A stretch of DNA of 64,000 nucleotides. Origin: Bacilli bacterium (GTDB lineage Bacteria > Bacillota_I > Bacilli_A > RF39 > UBA660). The notes beneath the pieces are model-generated. The model made no database searches, was not told the origin of the DNA, and was given only the letters and a program-made list of their open reading frames with translations. The position numbers were made by a program, and so were the translations under genes. Below are positions 1 through 7,428 of this stretch, in pieces. The stretch lies in the NCBI GenBank assembly GCA_017612805.1, contig JAGAFD010000004.1:1-64000 (forward strand). Direction: 5' to 3'. The number at the start of each line of letters is the position of its first letter. The stretch's first letter is position 1.

Positions 1-55
1 AGTAATATTTATAATACAAATAATACTGATAATAATATGTACTAAATGCCCATAA

Positions 56-163
56 AATAAGGCTAAAAGCCATAATACTATATGTACCAAATATAGTGAA
101 AATATGCTCAAAAAGGGAGCATGTGGCAGTGGTAAAAAATACAAACAATGCTGTGGTAAATAA
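56..163 (+). pseudogene. SEC-C zinc motif remnant
   Basis: Read in frame to the TAA at 161-163, the sequence ends in KGACGSGKKYKQCCGK, which is the C-terminal SEC-C motif (family consensus PCPCGSGKKYKKCCG). The first zinc-binding cysteine is replaced by glycine, and an in-frame TAA lies at 53-55, so only about 35 codons are open. No start codon with a ribosome site precedes it. I read it as the decayed or frameshifted tail of a SEC-C protein whose body lies left of the window. Its function cannot be judged from here. Confidence 0.5.
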
Positions 164-187
164 ACTCGTGTAAACGAGTTTTTTCTA
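162..187 (+). terminator. Rho-independent terminator
   Basis: The arms AACTCGT and ACGAGTT enclose a short loop and are followed by a T run. It closes the SEC-C remnant upstream of add. Confidence 0.8.
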
Positions 188-214
188 TGCTATACTTATA
201 ATGGAGGATTTAAA

Positions 215-1213
215 ATGAACATTAATGATAAAATAGATCAAATGAATAACCTTGTAGAGTTGCATCTACATTTAGATGGAGCTTTATCAATTAATAATTG
301 CCGTAAACTAGCAAAGTTACAAAATATTGATATAACACAAGATGATAATGAACTTGGTAAGATGTTGATGGTGCCGGATGATTGCCATGATTTAAATGAA
401 TTTTTGACTAAGTTTGAATTTCCATTAACATTATTACAAACTAAAGAAGGTATTAAAGAATCAATTATTAATTTACAAGAAGAATTATTAGAACAAGGAG
501 TAATTTACGCTGAAATTAGATTTGCTCCACAACTCCATTTAAATAAAGGCTTAAATCAAGACGAAGTAGTTGCTGCTGCTATTGAAGGCCTTAACGCTTC
601 AAAACTAAGAAGTAATTTAATTCTTTGCTGTATGCGTGGTAATGATAATCATGATGCTAATATGGAAACTGTTAGAATTGCCAAAAAATATCTTGGTCAA
701 GGAGTATGTGCTATTGACCTAGCTGGTGCAGAAGGATTATTCCCAACTAAAATCTTTGAAGATATCTTTAAATACGCTAGAGAATTAAATATTCCTTTTA
801 CTATTCATGCAGGTGAAGCTGACGGTCCAAGTAGTGTTAGCGATGCGATTAGATTTGGTGCTAAAAGAATTGGCCATGGTGTAAGAGCTTATGAAGATTC
901 TTATATTGTTAATTTAATAAAAGATCTTGATATTACTTTAGAAGTATGTCCAACTAGTAATCTTTGCACTTGTATCTATAATCAAATTAGTGAGATGCCA
1001 ATTAAATACTTTATGGATAATGGGATTAAAATAACGATTAATACCGATGATCCAACCGTATGTAATACTAAATTAAAAGATGAACTTAAGCTAGTAGCTA
1101 ATGCTTTTAATTTAACATATGAAGATATTATTGAATTAGAAAAAAATGCTATTAATGCTTCTTTTGCAAATTCCGAGGTAAAATTGGAAGTATTAAGAAT
1201 TATTGATAATTAA
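215..1213 (+). CDS. add: adenosine deaminase
   Basis: This is a purine salvage enzyme that hydrolyses adenosine (and deoxyadenosine) to inosine and ammonia in the cytosol. The 332-residue length fits bacterial Add. Zinc ligands and active-site motifs appear in family order: HLHLDG near the N-terminus, IHAGEA in the middle, then GHGVRAYED and INTDDPTVC towards the C-terminus. The ATG is preceded by a strong GGAGG site at ideal spacing. It stands alone between two terminators. Nothing in the sequence suggests loss of activity. The related adenine deaminases share the fold, but the TDDP region fits adenosine deaminase. Confidence 0.93.
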   Translation: MNINDKIDQMNNLVELHLHLDGALSINNCRKLAKLQNIDITQDDNELGKMLMVPDDCHDLNEFLTKFEFPLTLLQTKEGIKESIINLQEELLEQGVIYAEIRFAPQLHLNKGLNQDEVVAAAIEGLNASKLRSNLILCCMRGNDNHDANMETVRIAKKYLGQGVCAIDLAGAEGLFPTKIFEDIFKYARELNIPFTIHAGEADGPSSVSDAIRFGAKRIGHGVRAYEDSYIVNLIKDLDITLEVCPTSNLCTCIYNQISEMPIKYFMDNGIKITINTDDPTVCNTKLKDELKLVANAFNLTYEDIIELEKNAINASFANSEVKLEVLRIIDN

Positions 1214-1263
1214 AAGTGGTAAAGAAAAAACATCTATTCTTGTAAAAGAAAAATAATAAGTAA

Positions 1264-1296
1264 GAAAAAAGATTCTTAATTAAGAATCTTTTTTGT
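1264..1296 (+). terminator. Rho-independent terminator after add
   Basis: A perfect inverted repeat, AAAGATTCTT then AATT then AAGAATCTTT, runs into T residues about 50 bases after the add stop. Confidence 0.85.
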
Positions 1297-1300
1297 TTTG

Positions 1301-1329
1301 TTGACAAGTTAACTATCTTAATATATAAT
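1301..1329 (+). promoter_or_regulatory. consensus sigma-A promoter of the XRE gene
   Basis: TTGACA (1301-1306) and TATAAT (1324-1329) are both perfect and separated by 17 bases. The start is about 12 bases before the GGGGG-type ribosome site of the broken XRE gene. Such a strong promoter before a disrupted regulator gene is notable. Confidence 0.85.
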
Positions 1330-1353
1330 ACGGCTTACTTAAGGGGGATTTTT

Positions 1354-1780
1354 ATGAATTTTAGTAGTATCGATGCTGAATCATATGATAAAAATACTTT
1401 TGGAAAATGTATCAGACAACAAAGAGAAGAAAATAATATGAAGTTAACGGAAGTGGCTTCAAAAGTTGGAATTACTAAAGTTTATTTATCAGATATTGAA
1501 AGAGGCAATAGAGTTGCTCCAGTAAGTAATACTAACTTAGATAAATTATATAAACTTATGAAAAGTTTTAAATATTCCTGAAGATCAAGCAGAGTTCGTA
1601 ATTGATATGGCTCATGCTAGCCGTGGTTGCCCTAAAGATATTATTGATTTTTTAGCAAAACATGCTAAAGCAAGAAGAGTATTAAGGCGTGCAATTTCAG
1701 CAGGGTTATCTGAAGAAGAATGGAATGAGTTATTAGACTATCTAGATAAAATGACTCAAAGAAAGTCTTTAAAACCATAA
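1354..1780 (+). pseudogene. XRE-family transcriptional regulator, frameshifted
   Basis: Codons from 1354 encode an N-terminal Cro/C1-type helix-turn-helix (REENNMKLTEVASKVGITK, then YLSDIERGNR). The frame hits TGA at 1579-1581. Skipping one A in the AAAA run near 1559-1563 continues a long open frame (VLNIPEDQAEF, then SAGLSEEEWNELLDYLDKM) to TAA at 1778-1780. The reconstructed 141-residue product matches the small XRE regulators whose C-terminal half follows the pattern 'LF..A...R...P.DI..'. The family often sits beside mobile elements or toxin-antitoxin genes. A +1 shift is needed, and no known programmed-shift signal is visible. The cause is either a real mutation or a homopolymer read error. 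A truncated DNA-binding protein of 75 residues could still be made. Confidence 0.75.
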
Positions 1781-1805
1781 TTGTTATCAATTAATAAAAA
1801 TATAA

Positions 1806-1830
1806 GCATTGTTTAAAACAATGTTTTTTT
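1806..1830 (+). terminator. Rho-independent terminator
   Basis: CATTGTTT and AAACAATG pair around a two-base loop and are followed by seven T residues. Confidence 0.85.
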
Positions 1831-1866
1831 ATTTATGTTATAATAAAAATGATCGGGAGGTTTATT

Positions 1867-2493
1867 ATGAAGATTAAAAATTATGATGCGGGTTTTTTAG
1901 CTGTTTTTGATGAAACCAGGGAAATATCTTTTCTAGATTTAGCTAAGATATCTGGATATCAAATAGATACTAATTTAGAACATTGTTGGGTTCTTTATTG
2001 TGTAAGGGAATTACTTAAAGATAAAAGCATTACTTTTAATTTTGACACATCTTATTACTTAGATGGTAGTATTTCTGAAATATCCTATGGATACTTTATA
2101 AATCATATAAATAGAAGAGTAATTAGATTATCCAAAGATGGAACTGTTGATAGTGATTATATAATTTTATTTGATCCTCGTTATATTGGTGCTGCTTTTT
2201 ATTATTATGCATCTATACCTGAAAAAATAAAATTAGAAGATTATTTAAGTGATGAGGATCATTATTATAAAAATTATAATGAAAAGGAAACTATTTCTAA
2301 TCAGATGTTAAATGATGATTATGTTCAAGAATATTTTGAAAAGTGTAATAGATATTGTAACTTACTAAATTATTTTTGTGATGATTCTAACAAATTAGAA
2401 GCTATATTTAAACGTTATAATGATAATATATATATTGATGATTTAGAAAGAGAAATTAGAAGGAAGAAAGCTTTAAAACCTGAATTAAAATAA
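1867..2493 (+). CDS. hypothetical protein
   Basis: The protein has 208 residues and no family I recognise. It is rich in Tyr, Asp and Asn. It has no signal peptide or transmembrane segment, and it ends in a charged helix (DLEREIRRKKALK). A run of short hydrophobic/aromatic strands (ISEISYGYFINHINRRVIRL) suggests a mixed alpha/beta cytosolic protein. The start is placed at 1867 and not at the in-frame ATG at 1849. GGGAGG lies at 1855-1860, and the TATAAT at 1839-1844 would initiate transcription too close to 1849. It is a single gene with its own terminator. Confidence 0.7.
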   Translation: MKIKNYDAGFLAVFDETREISFLDLAKISGYQIDTNLEHCWVLYCVRELLKDKSITFNFDTSYYLDGSISEISYGYFINHINRRVIRLSKDGTVDSDYIILFDPRYIGAAFYYYASIPEKIKLEDYLSDEDHYYKNYNEKETISNQMLNDDYVQEYFEKCNRYCNLLNYFCDDSNKLEAIFKRYNDNIYIDDLEREIRRKKALKPELK

Positions 2494-2495
2494 AG

Positions 2496-2519
2496 ACTTG
2501 TATTAATTACAAGTTTTTT
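2496..2519 (+). terminator. Rho-independent terminator
   Basis: ACTTGTA and TACAAGT form a stem around TTAAT, followed by six T residues. The TATAAT at 2524-2529 just after it is the -10 of the next gene. Confidence 0.85.
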
Positions 2520-2546
2520 ATGATATAATAATCTCAGGTGATAGAT

Positions 2547-2924
2547 ATGGATTTAACAAGATATAAGTCTTTAATAGAGAATCACCCTATTCATATAGCT
2601 ACTGTTAATAAGCATAATAAGCCTAATGTTTCAGTTGCGTCTGATGTAAAGGTGTTAGATGAGAATACATTAATTATATCTTGTAATGAAATGAATAATA
2701 CACAAAACAATATACAAATATATAATAATGTGGCGTTAACTTCTTTTGATAGTGAGTGGGTAGGAATACGCATGTTTGGTAAAGCATATTTTTATCGAGA
2801 TGGAAAATATTATGAATACTGTGAAAAAACTTTCTTTGCTAATAACGAAGTTACACCGTTCGGTGCCGTAAAACCTAAGGGGGCTATCGTTATTAAAATA
2901 GATAAAATTGAGAATCTAAAATAG
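2547..2924 (+). CDS. pyridoxamine 5'-phosphate oxidase-fold protein
   Basis: The 125-residue protein has the split-barrel flavin-binding fold: an N-terminal helix, then IHIATVNKHNKPNVSVASDV, a pattern typical of PNPOx-like FMN or F420-type proteins. It then has a strand pair (LIISCNEMNNTQ) and ends in VIKIDKIENL. Small members of this family bind FMN or haem and their substrates are mostly unknown. It is too short and lacks the PLP-site residues for a true PdxH, so no reaction is claimed. AGGTG at 2536-2540 fits the ATG at 2547 better than the in-frame GTG at 2538. It is monocistronic. Confidence 0.72.
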   Translation: MDLTRYKSLIENHPIHIATVNKHNKPNVSVASDVKVLDENTLIISCNEMNNTQNNIQIYNNVALTSFDSEWVGIRMFGKAYFYRDGKYYEYCEKTFFANNEVTPFGAVKPKGAIVIKIDKIENLK

Positions 2925-2948
2925 GCTCATGTTTACATGAGTTTTTAT
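2925..2948 (+). terminator. Rho-independent terminator
   Basis: The stem CTCATG/CATGAG around TTTA is followed by a T run directly after the stop codon. Confidence 0.85.
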
Positions 2949-2964
2949 TTTGCATAAAAAGATA

Positions 2965-3018
2965 TTGACACTAAATAAATTATGAGATACAATATCATTG
3001 TATTAATTAAGTAATACA
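2965..3018 (+). promoter_or_regulatory. promoter with palindromic operator for the GntR operon
   Basis: TTGACA (2965-2970) and TACAAT (2988-2993), spaced by 17 bases, form the promoter. Directly downstream, TGTATTA (2999-3005) and TAATACA (3012-3018) form a perfect 7-base inverted repeat around ATTAAG, covering the likely start point. A dyad of this kind is the expected binding site of a dimeric YtrA-type GntR regulator. Autorepression by the product of 3032-3391 is inferred. Confidence 0.7.
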
Positions 3019-3031
3019 GTGAGGTGAAATT

Positions 3032-3391
3032 ATGGATTTTACATTTGATAATAATATTCCTATTTATATTCAATTATTAGAATATATGAAGATATATCTA
3101 ATATCAGGAGTATTTAAAGCTGGTGATAAATTACCTTCAGTTAGAGATTTTGCTAATACATTTAAAGTAAATCCTAATACGATGCAAAAAGCATTAGCAG
3201 AACTTGAAAGTATGAAATTAATTTATACTGAAAGGACTAATGGTAAGTTTGTTACTAAGGACGAAAAACTAATTGAAAAATTGAAAGATGAATATGCAAT
3301 GACGCTTGCAAAAAGTTATTTTGATGGTATGAAAAAAATTGGTTTAGGAAAAGCCGATTCAATTAAATACCTAGAAAGGATAAACAATTAA
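3032..3391 (+). CDS. GntR family (YtrA-type) transcriptional regulator
   Basis: The 119-residue protein begins with the GntR winged helix (IPIYIQLLEYMK, then GDKLPSVRDFANTFKVNPN, then LIYTERTNGKFV) and has only a short helical C-terminus of about 45 residues. That is the YtrA subfamily architecture. These proteins usually repress an adjacent ABC transporter operon involved in the response to cell-wall antibiotics. Here the gene lies two bases upstream of an ABC ATPase gene, and the dyad at 2999-3018 overlaps its own start of transcription. Confidence 0.9.
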   Translation: MDFTFDNNIPIYIQLLEYMKIYLISGVFKAGDKLPSVRDFANTFKVNPNTMQKALAELESMKLIYTERTNGKFVTKDEKLIEKLKDEYAMTLAKSYFDGMKKIGLGKADSIKYLERINN

Positions 3392-3392
3392 A

Positions 3393-4088
3393 ATGAATTT
3401 AGTAGAAATTAAACATGTAAGTAAATCATTTGATAAGAAAAAAATCTTAGACGATGTAAATTTAAAAATTCCTAGTGGCAAGATTATTGGGTTATTAGGC
3501 AAGAATGGCGCTGGTAAAAGTACATTAATAAAATTAATTAATGGTTTATTAACACCTAGTGAAGGTGAAATACTATTTAAAGGTAAACCAATTGGGGTTT
3601 ATTCTAAAGCAAATATTTCTTACTTACCAGAAAGAACATATTTAGATAAAAGTATGAAAGTTAAAGATGTTATTGAATACTTTGCTGAATTCTATGAAAA
3701 CTTTGATACGGAATGTGCTTATACTTTGTTAAAAGATTTAAAATTAGATGCTGAAAAAAGAATTATTAAAATGTCTAAAGGTATGCAAGAAAAACTACAA
3801 TTAATTCTAGTAATGTCTAGAGATGCTGAACTATATATTTTAGATGAACCATTAAGTGGAGTTGATCCAGCTACTAGAGATTATATTATTGATACGATTC
3901 TTTCTAATTTTAAAGAAGGATCAAGTATTATCATTTCAACTCATTTAATTTCCGATATTGAAAGAATCTTAGATGAAGTAGTATTTATTGATGAAGGTAA
4001 AATAGTGTTAGCATCTTCTGCTGATGATTTAAGAAATAAAGAAAAATCATCAATTGATGAAGCGTTTAGGAGGATGTTTAAATGTTAG
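3393..4088 (+). CDS. ABC transporter ATP-binding protein, YtrB-like
   Basis: This is a 231-residue ABC ATPase. Walker A is GLLGKNGAGKST and the signature is the variant MSKGMQEKL in place of LSGGQ, as is usual for the YtrB/BcrA-like group. Walker B is LYILDEPLSGVD and the switch histidine lies in IISTHL. It would power the membrane protein encoded immediately downstream, which overlaps it by seven bases. The operon with a YtrA-type regulator suggests export of, or resistance to, a cell-envelope-active compound. The substrate is unknown. Confidence 0.92.
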   Translation: MNLVEIKHVSKSFDKKKILDDVNLKIPSGKIIGLLGKNGAGKSTLIKLINGLLTPSEGEILFKGKPIGVYSKANISYLPERTYLDKSMKVKDVIEYFAEFYENFDTECAYTLLKDLKLDAEKRIIKMSKGMQEKLQLILVMSRDAELYILDEPLSGVDPATRDYIIDTILSNFKEGSSIIISTHLISDIERILDEVVFIDEGKIVLASSADDLRNKEKSSIDEAFRRMFKC

Positions 4089-4867
4089 GTAAATTATTAA
4101 AATATGATTTTAAATGGATTAATAAAATTATGTATGTATATTTTATTTTATTAGCTCTTATTAGTATTGCCGTAAAAATTGTTGAAAGCTTAGATCAAAC
4201 AATCTTCTTAGTAATTGTTGATAAAGCTTTATCTTCAATGTTTATTGGATGTGCTGCATCAACCATTGTTACTTGTCTTATCCGTATCTGGGTTAGATTT
4301 ATCAATAATATTTATAAAGATGAAAGTTATTTAACACATACATTACCGGTTACTAAGAATCAAATTTTTAATGCTAAAATTATTGCTAGTATTCTATCAA
4401 TTCTAATGTCTGGAGTAGTAGTTGCAATCTGCTTTGCATTTATTTATTTAAATAGTTCAACAATTGATGCATTAAAAATAAGATATCAATCATTAGTAGA
4501 TATATATAATAGTGTTTTTGCAATTTTCTTTATTATCGGGTTAGTATTACTAGTGGTTTTTGAATCTATCTATATAATGATATCAGGTATTTTAGGAATT
4601 GTTATAGGACATCGTTTTAACAATGGTAAAATAATAGCATCTATTGGAATTGGTATTGGATGTTATTCACTATTATCCACCATGTCGTTAGTAATAATTG
4701 GTATTATTAGTAATGTAATAGATTATGATATTATTGGTAATGGTTTTCCTACGATGAACTACGTAACCGCTGTTGGTTTATCAAGTATTTTAATCTATTT
4801 AGTTTATGATATTGTGTATTATTTTATTGCAAAAAAACTATTAAATAAAGGTGTTAATGTAGATTAA
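4082..4867 (+). CDS. ABC transporter permease
   Basis: The 261-residue integral membrane protein has about six hydrophobic segments (for example MYVYFILLALISIAVKI near the N-terminus, then IIASILSILMSGVVVAICFA and IYLVYDIVYYFIA near the C-terminus). Its ATG lies inside the end of the ATPase gene and GGAGG sits just upstream, so translation is coupled. It is the membrane subunit for the ATPase at 3393. The sequence alone does not identify the substrate. Confidence 0.85.
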   Translation: MLGKLLKYDFKWINKIMYVYFILLALISIAVKIVESLDQTIFLVIVDKALSSMFIGCAASTIVTCLIRIWVRFINNIYKDESYLTHTLPVTKNQIFNAKIIASILSILMSGVVVAICFAFIYLNSSTIDALKIRYQSLVDIYNSVFAIFFIIGLVLLVVFESIYIMISGILGIVIGHRFNNGKIIASIGIGIGCYSLLSTMSLVIIGIISNVIDYDIIGNGFPTMNYVTAVGLSSILIYLVYDIVYYFIAKKLLNKGVNVD

Positions 4868-4869
4868 TA

Positions 4870-4896
4870 AAAAACTCGTAAACGTACGAGTTTTTT
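4870..4896 (+). terminator. Rho-independent terminator
   Basis: AACTCGT and ACGAGTT pair around AAACGT and are followed by six T residues. The next -10, TATAAT, is at 4922-4927. Confidence 0.85.
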
Positions 4897-4942
4897 CTAT
4901 ATTTTAAAATAGCTATTATGTTATAATTAAATAGGAGGGTTT

Positions 4943-5560
4943 ATGAAAAAAGAAGTTTTTAATAACGAACTTGAAAAATATGAAAATAAAAATATTCGAA
5001 TAAGTGCAGAAAGAATGTTGGAATTATTACCAGATTATTTTTATCATATTCCAGCTTCTTCTTCCGGAAAAAATCATCCGGCTTGTGATCAAGGTGAAGG
5101 AGGGTTAGTAAGACATACTAAATTAGCCCTTGCTTTTCTAGAATCAATGTTTGATAATCCTACTTTTTGTAATTATGATTCTAAGAAAAAAGATTTAATC
5201 CGTTTTGCACTACTTATTCATGATGGTTTAAAATCCGGTTTACCTCAAGAAGAACATACTCGTATGGATCATCCGGTATTAATGGCTAACTTCTTATTGG
5301 ATAATAAAAATACTTTACTAATTAGTGATGCAGATATTAAGTTTGTTAGCGATTTGGTTATTAGCCATATGGGCCCATGGAATCGTGATCGTGAGGGAAA
5401 AGTAATCATGCCGGTTCCTGTAACCGAAGAACAAAAATTAGTTCATTTATGTGATTATGTTGCATCTAGAAAATTTGTTGATGCTAAATTTGAAGGTTAT
5501 GAAATTGTTGATAGTAATAGAAGCCTATCATTAAATAATAAAAAAAGGAGTAAAAAATGA
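4943..5560 (+). CDS. HD-domain protein (putative phosphohydrolase)
   Basis: The 205-residue cytosolic protein has the metal-binding HD pattern. H58 lies in GGLVRHTK, the H93-D94 pair in LLIHDGLK, then H110 in RMDHP and H142 in ISHMGPW, with a late D in LCDYVAS. Such proteins cleave phosphate esters of nucleotides or nucleic acids. The particular substrate is unknown. The conserved GEGGL-VRHTK region resembles small HD proteins of Firmicutes near RNA-degradation genes. The TGA stop overlaps the ATG of the next gene, so the two are translated together. Confidence 0.8.
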   Translation: MKKEVFNNELEKYENKNIRISAERMLELLPDYFYHIPASSSGKNHPACDQGEGGLVRHTKLALAFLESMFDNPTFCNYDSKKKDLIRFALLIHDGLKSGLPQEEHTRMDHPVLMANFLLDNKNTLLISDADIKFVSDLVISHMGPWNRDREGKVIMPVPVTEEQKLVHLCDYVASRKFVDAKFEGYEIVDSNRSLSLNNKKRSKK

Positions 5561-6279
5561 AAAAAAGAATAATAATTTGGGGTGTTATTGGTGTTGTTTT
5601 AATCGTATGTGGTTTTATTTGCTACCGCGTATTCATGATTGCTAAAAACTACGTTGCTAAAGTAGATATTAATTCTAAATCAATATTTAGAGAAACAATT
5701 AATATTGAAACGGAAGCAACTAACCCAGTAAAGATTGATGATTTAAGTAGTTATTTTGTGGGGTATGAAGAAAAGAATCATCTACATATATTATATGATG
5801 AAGAAAATAAAGCTGTAGCATTTTATTCATATAGTGTTTTAGATCAATATGTTTACTCTTTAAATGAAAAATCATTTGCTTTATATAGTGAAAATGATAA
5901 TGCTACTAAAGGTTTTGCTACTACTGATGAAATGAAAACTTATTTAAAGAATAATAATATAAAAAATGACATTGATTTAATAAATCATATTAAAGAAAAT
6001 TATTACTTTAAAAGCTCATTATTTTCTTCTAATAAAGAATTAAGAATTAATAAATTATTAAATTCAATTGTTGATGTTACTTTACCACGTTTTAGTAGTA
6101 TTTCATTAATTAAAGGTTTAAAAGAAGGTTATATTTTAAATATTAATTATAGTGGTGATAAAGTTATTAAAGAAGTACATTTATTAAATGGCAAAAAGCA
6201 ATATATTATTTTATTAGCTGGTGATATTACTAGTGAAGAAATAATTGTTGAATTAGTGGAAAACATTGTATTTGAATAG
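5557..6279 (+). CDS. membrane-anchored hypothetical protein
   Basis: The 240-residue protein has a single N-terminal transmembrane segment (residues about 5-28, IIIWGVIGVVLIVCGFICYR) and a roughly 210-residue soluble part, probably outside the cell. I recognise no family in the soluble part. It begins four bases inside the HD-domain gene after a clear AAGGAG site, and the next gene starts nine bases beyond its stop, so the three form one operon. Confidence 0.7.
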   Translation: MKKRIIIWGVIGVVLIVCGFICYRVFMIAKNYVAKVDINSKSIFRETINIETEATNPVKIDDLSSYFVGYEEKNHLHILYDEENKAVAFYSYSVLDQYVYSLNEKSFALYSENDNATKGFATTDEMKTYLKNNNIKNDIDLINHIKENYYFKSSLFSSNKELRINKLLNSIVDVTLPRFSSISLIKGLKEGYILNINYSGDKVIKEVHLLNGKKQYIILLAGDITSEEIIVELVENIVFE

Positions 6280-6288
6280 GAGAATGTT

Positions 6289-6537
6289 ATGTTTCAAGGA
6301 TTGGTTGGTAAAAGAGTAAATATCTTAGTATCAACTAGAGGTGAAATGCTATTAGAATATCATGGCCTTTTAGTTGAAGAAAAAGAAGATGCTATTATCT
6401 TAGAAAATACGGAAATCAGAATGATGATGTTAAATTTCCAAAAAGGAATATTTGGTAATAACATTAATCGTTATAAAGAAGATATTAGCAGAATTGTTGT
6501 TAACAAAAAATACGTAATATCAATTGAAGCTGAATAA
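6289..6537 (+). CDS. small hypothetical protein, possible Sm-like barrel
   Basis: The 82-residue protein alternates strands and turns: GKRVNILVSTRGEMLLEYHG, then LLVEEKEDAIILENTEI, and finally KKYVISIEAE. The order helix, G-x-x-V, strand, 'G-x-L-x-x-x-D/E-A-I-I-L' resembles Sm-fold proteins, but key residues are not diagnostic. It is the third gene of the HD-domain operon, with an AGGAGA site five bases before the ATG. The function is unknown. The Sm-like idea is inference only. Confidence 0.6.
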   Translation: MFQGLVGKRVNILVSTRGEMLLEYHGLLVEEKEDAIILENTEIRMMMLNFQKGIFGNNINRYKEDISRIVVNKKYVISIEAE

Positions 6538-6566
6538 AAAAACGAGTAATTAATTACTCGTTTTCA
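6536..6566. terminator. bidirectional terminator
   Basis: ACGAGTAATT and AATTACTCGT form a perfect stem with A residues before it and T residues after it. It can end transcription from both converging genes, and it overlaps the 3' end of the minus-strand gene. Confidence 0.85.
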
Positions 6567-7237
6567 TTTTCGCTATTTTCATTATTTTCGCCATTATCCA
6601 CATTAGCGATTAAATCTTCGTCTAAGATTTGTTCAAAAGTTAAACTAGCTGTAATAGTTAATGTAGTATCATCGGTAGCAGCTAGTTCACCTACTGCGGT
6701 ATCATCATCGTCATCCATAGTTTCATCTTCACCATCATACCATTCGAAGAATACACGAATAGTGAAAGCGTCAAAACCATTGGATTCATTATCATATAAC
6801 ATATCGTTAGCTATTTCGCCATTAACTATATCTTCGTATTCTAATAAATCACCATCTTCATAATCATCAGGCAAGAAAGCATATTTAGTGATCATGATAT
6901 CTGGCATATCTTCATTGTCCATTTCAAGTTCAATTAAATATCTAAATGATACGTCAACATTCGTTGGATCGATTTCGATATCAAAGTAACCTTTGGATGT
7001 TGGTGCAATTGTATTGCTTTTAACATTATTACTTGCTTCAATGATTGGATTGAAGGTTATATTAGAACTGTTACTACTTGTAATATCAGTATTATTAACA
7101 AGCACCTGCCATTTGGCAAATAACATATCAATATTACTTTCTGTACCAGCGACATATCTAGAATATGTATTGCTGATAAAGCCAAGCGAAACCGCACATG
7201 ATATCAATAGTAGTATCAAGCATATACGTTTCTTCAT
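6554..7237 (-). CDS. TasA/camelysin-like secreted protein
   Basis: The 227-residue protein has a SipW-dependent-type signal. A hydrophobic core (residues 5-22) is followed by SNTYSRYVAGTES, and then FAKWQVLVNN starts the first strand, as in TasA and camelysin relatives. The middle (GYFDIEIDPTNVDVSFRYLI) resembles the spectator-bulge beta region of that fold, and FTIRVFFEWYDGEDE matches the conserved late-strand region. The C-terminus is extremely acidic, and the last 12 residues are mostly E and N. AGGAGG sits just upstream of the ATG. It is transcribed divergently from the fibre operon and shares a repeat-rich regulatory region (7255-7396). It is probably a minor or accessory fibre subunit. 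Confidence 0.75.
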   Translation of the reverse strand: MKKRICLILLLISCAVSLGFISNTYSRYVAGTESNIDMLFAKWQVLVNNTDITSSNSSNITFNPIIEASNNVKSNTIAPTSKGYFDIEIDPTNVDVSFRYLIELEMDNEDMPDIMITKYAFLPDDYEDGDLLEYEDIVNGEIANDMLYDNESNGFDAFTIRVFFEWYDGEDETMDDDDDTAVGELAATDDTTLTITASLTFEQILDEDLIANVDNGENNENSENENE

Positions 7238-7254
7238 AGATATACCGCCTCCTA

Positions 7255-7340
7255 ATTATAATGTAGTATATTTTACACTAACTTGCAATCTAATTTACAG
7301 TGTAAATTTGTAAAATATGTAAAAAGATGTAAAATATTAT
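7255..7340. promoter_or_regulatory. divergent regulatory region with TGTAAA array
   Basis: TGTAAA occurs on the + strand at 7301, 7309, 7318 and 7328. The first copy forms a perfect palindrome with AATTTACA (7292-7299) around G7300, and another inverted copy, TTTTACAC, lies at 7271-7278. A minus-strand -10 (TATACT) reads from 7270 to 7265. The array therefore lies between the two divergent promoters, at the -35 side of the minus one. It looks like an operator with several sites for one regulator. The regulator is not identified. Confidence 0.6.
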
Positions 7341-7366
7341 ACACTTTTTTGTTAATAGTTATTTGA

Positions 7367-7412
7367 TTGACTTACCAAACAATTTTGTTATATAATTACC
7401 TATAGTAGGGTA
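7367..7412 (+). promoter_or_regulatory. promoter and ATAGTAGGGTA leader element
   Basis: TTGACT (7367-7372) and TATAAT (7391-7396) are 18 bases apart. Six bases downstream the leader carries ATAGTAGGGTA (7402-7412). The same 11-mer occurs at 9985-9995 behind the main fibre promoter. The ATG at 7429 is 9 bases after GGTGG. Confidence 0.65.
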
Positions 7413-7428
7413 CTGGTGGTTGATACAA

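Noticed and set aside
1354-1780. Programmed +1 frameshift in the XRE gene
   Set aside because: A +1 shift is needed at ATG AAA AGT, with no slow stop codon or internal Shine-Dalgarno like prfB. A homopolymer indel is simpler.
6993-7313. A + strand frame of 106 codons over the divergent TasA-like gene
   Set aside because: It is antisense to a gene with signal peptide and family motifs, has no ribosome site, and runs into the promoter region.
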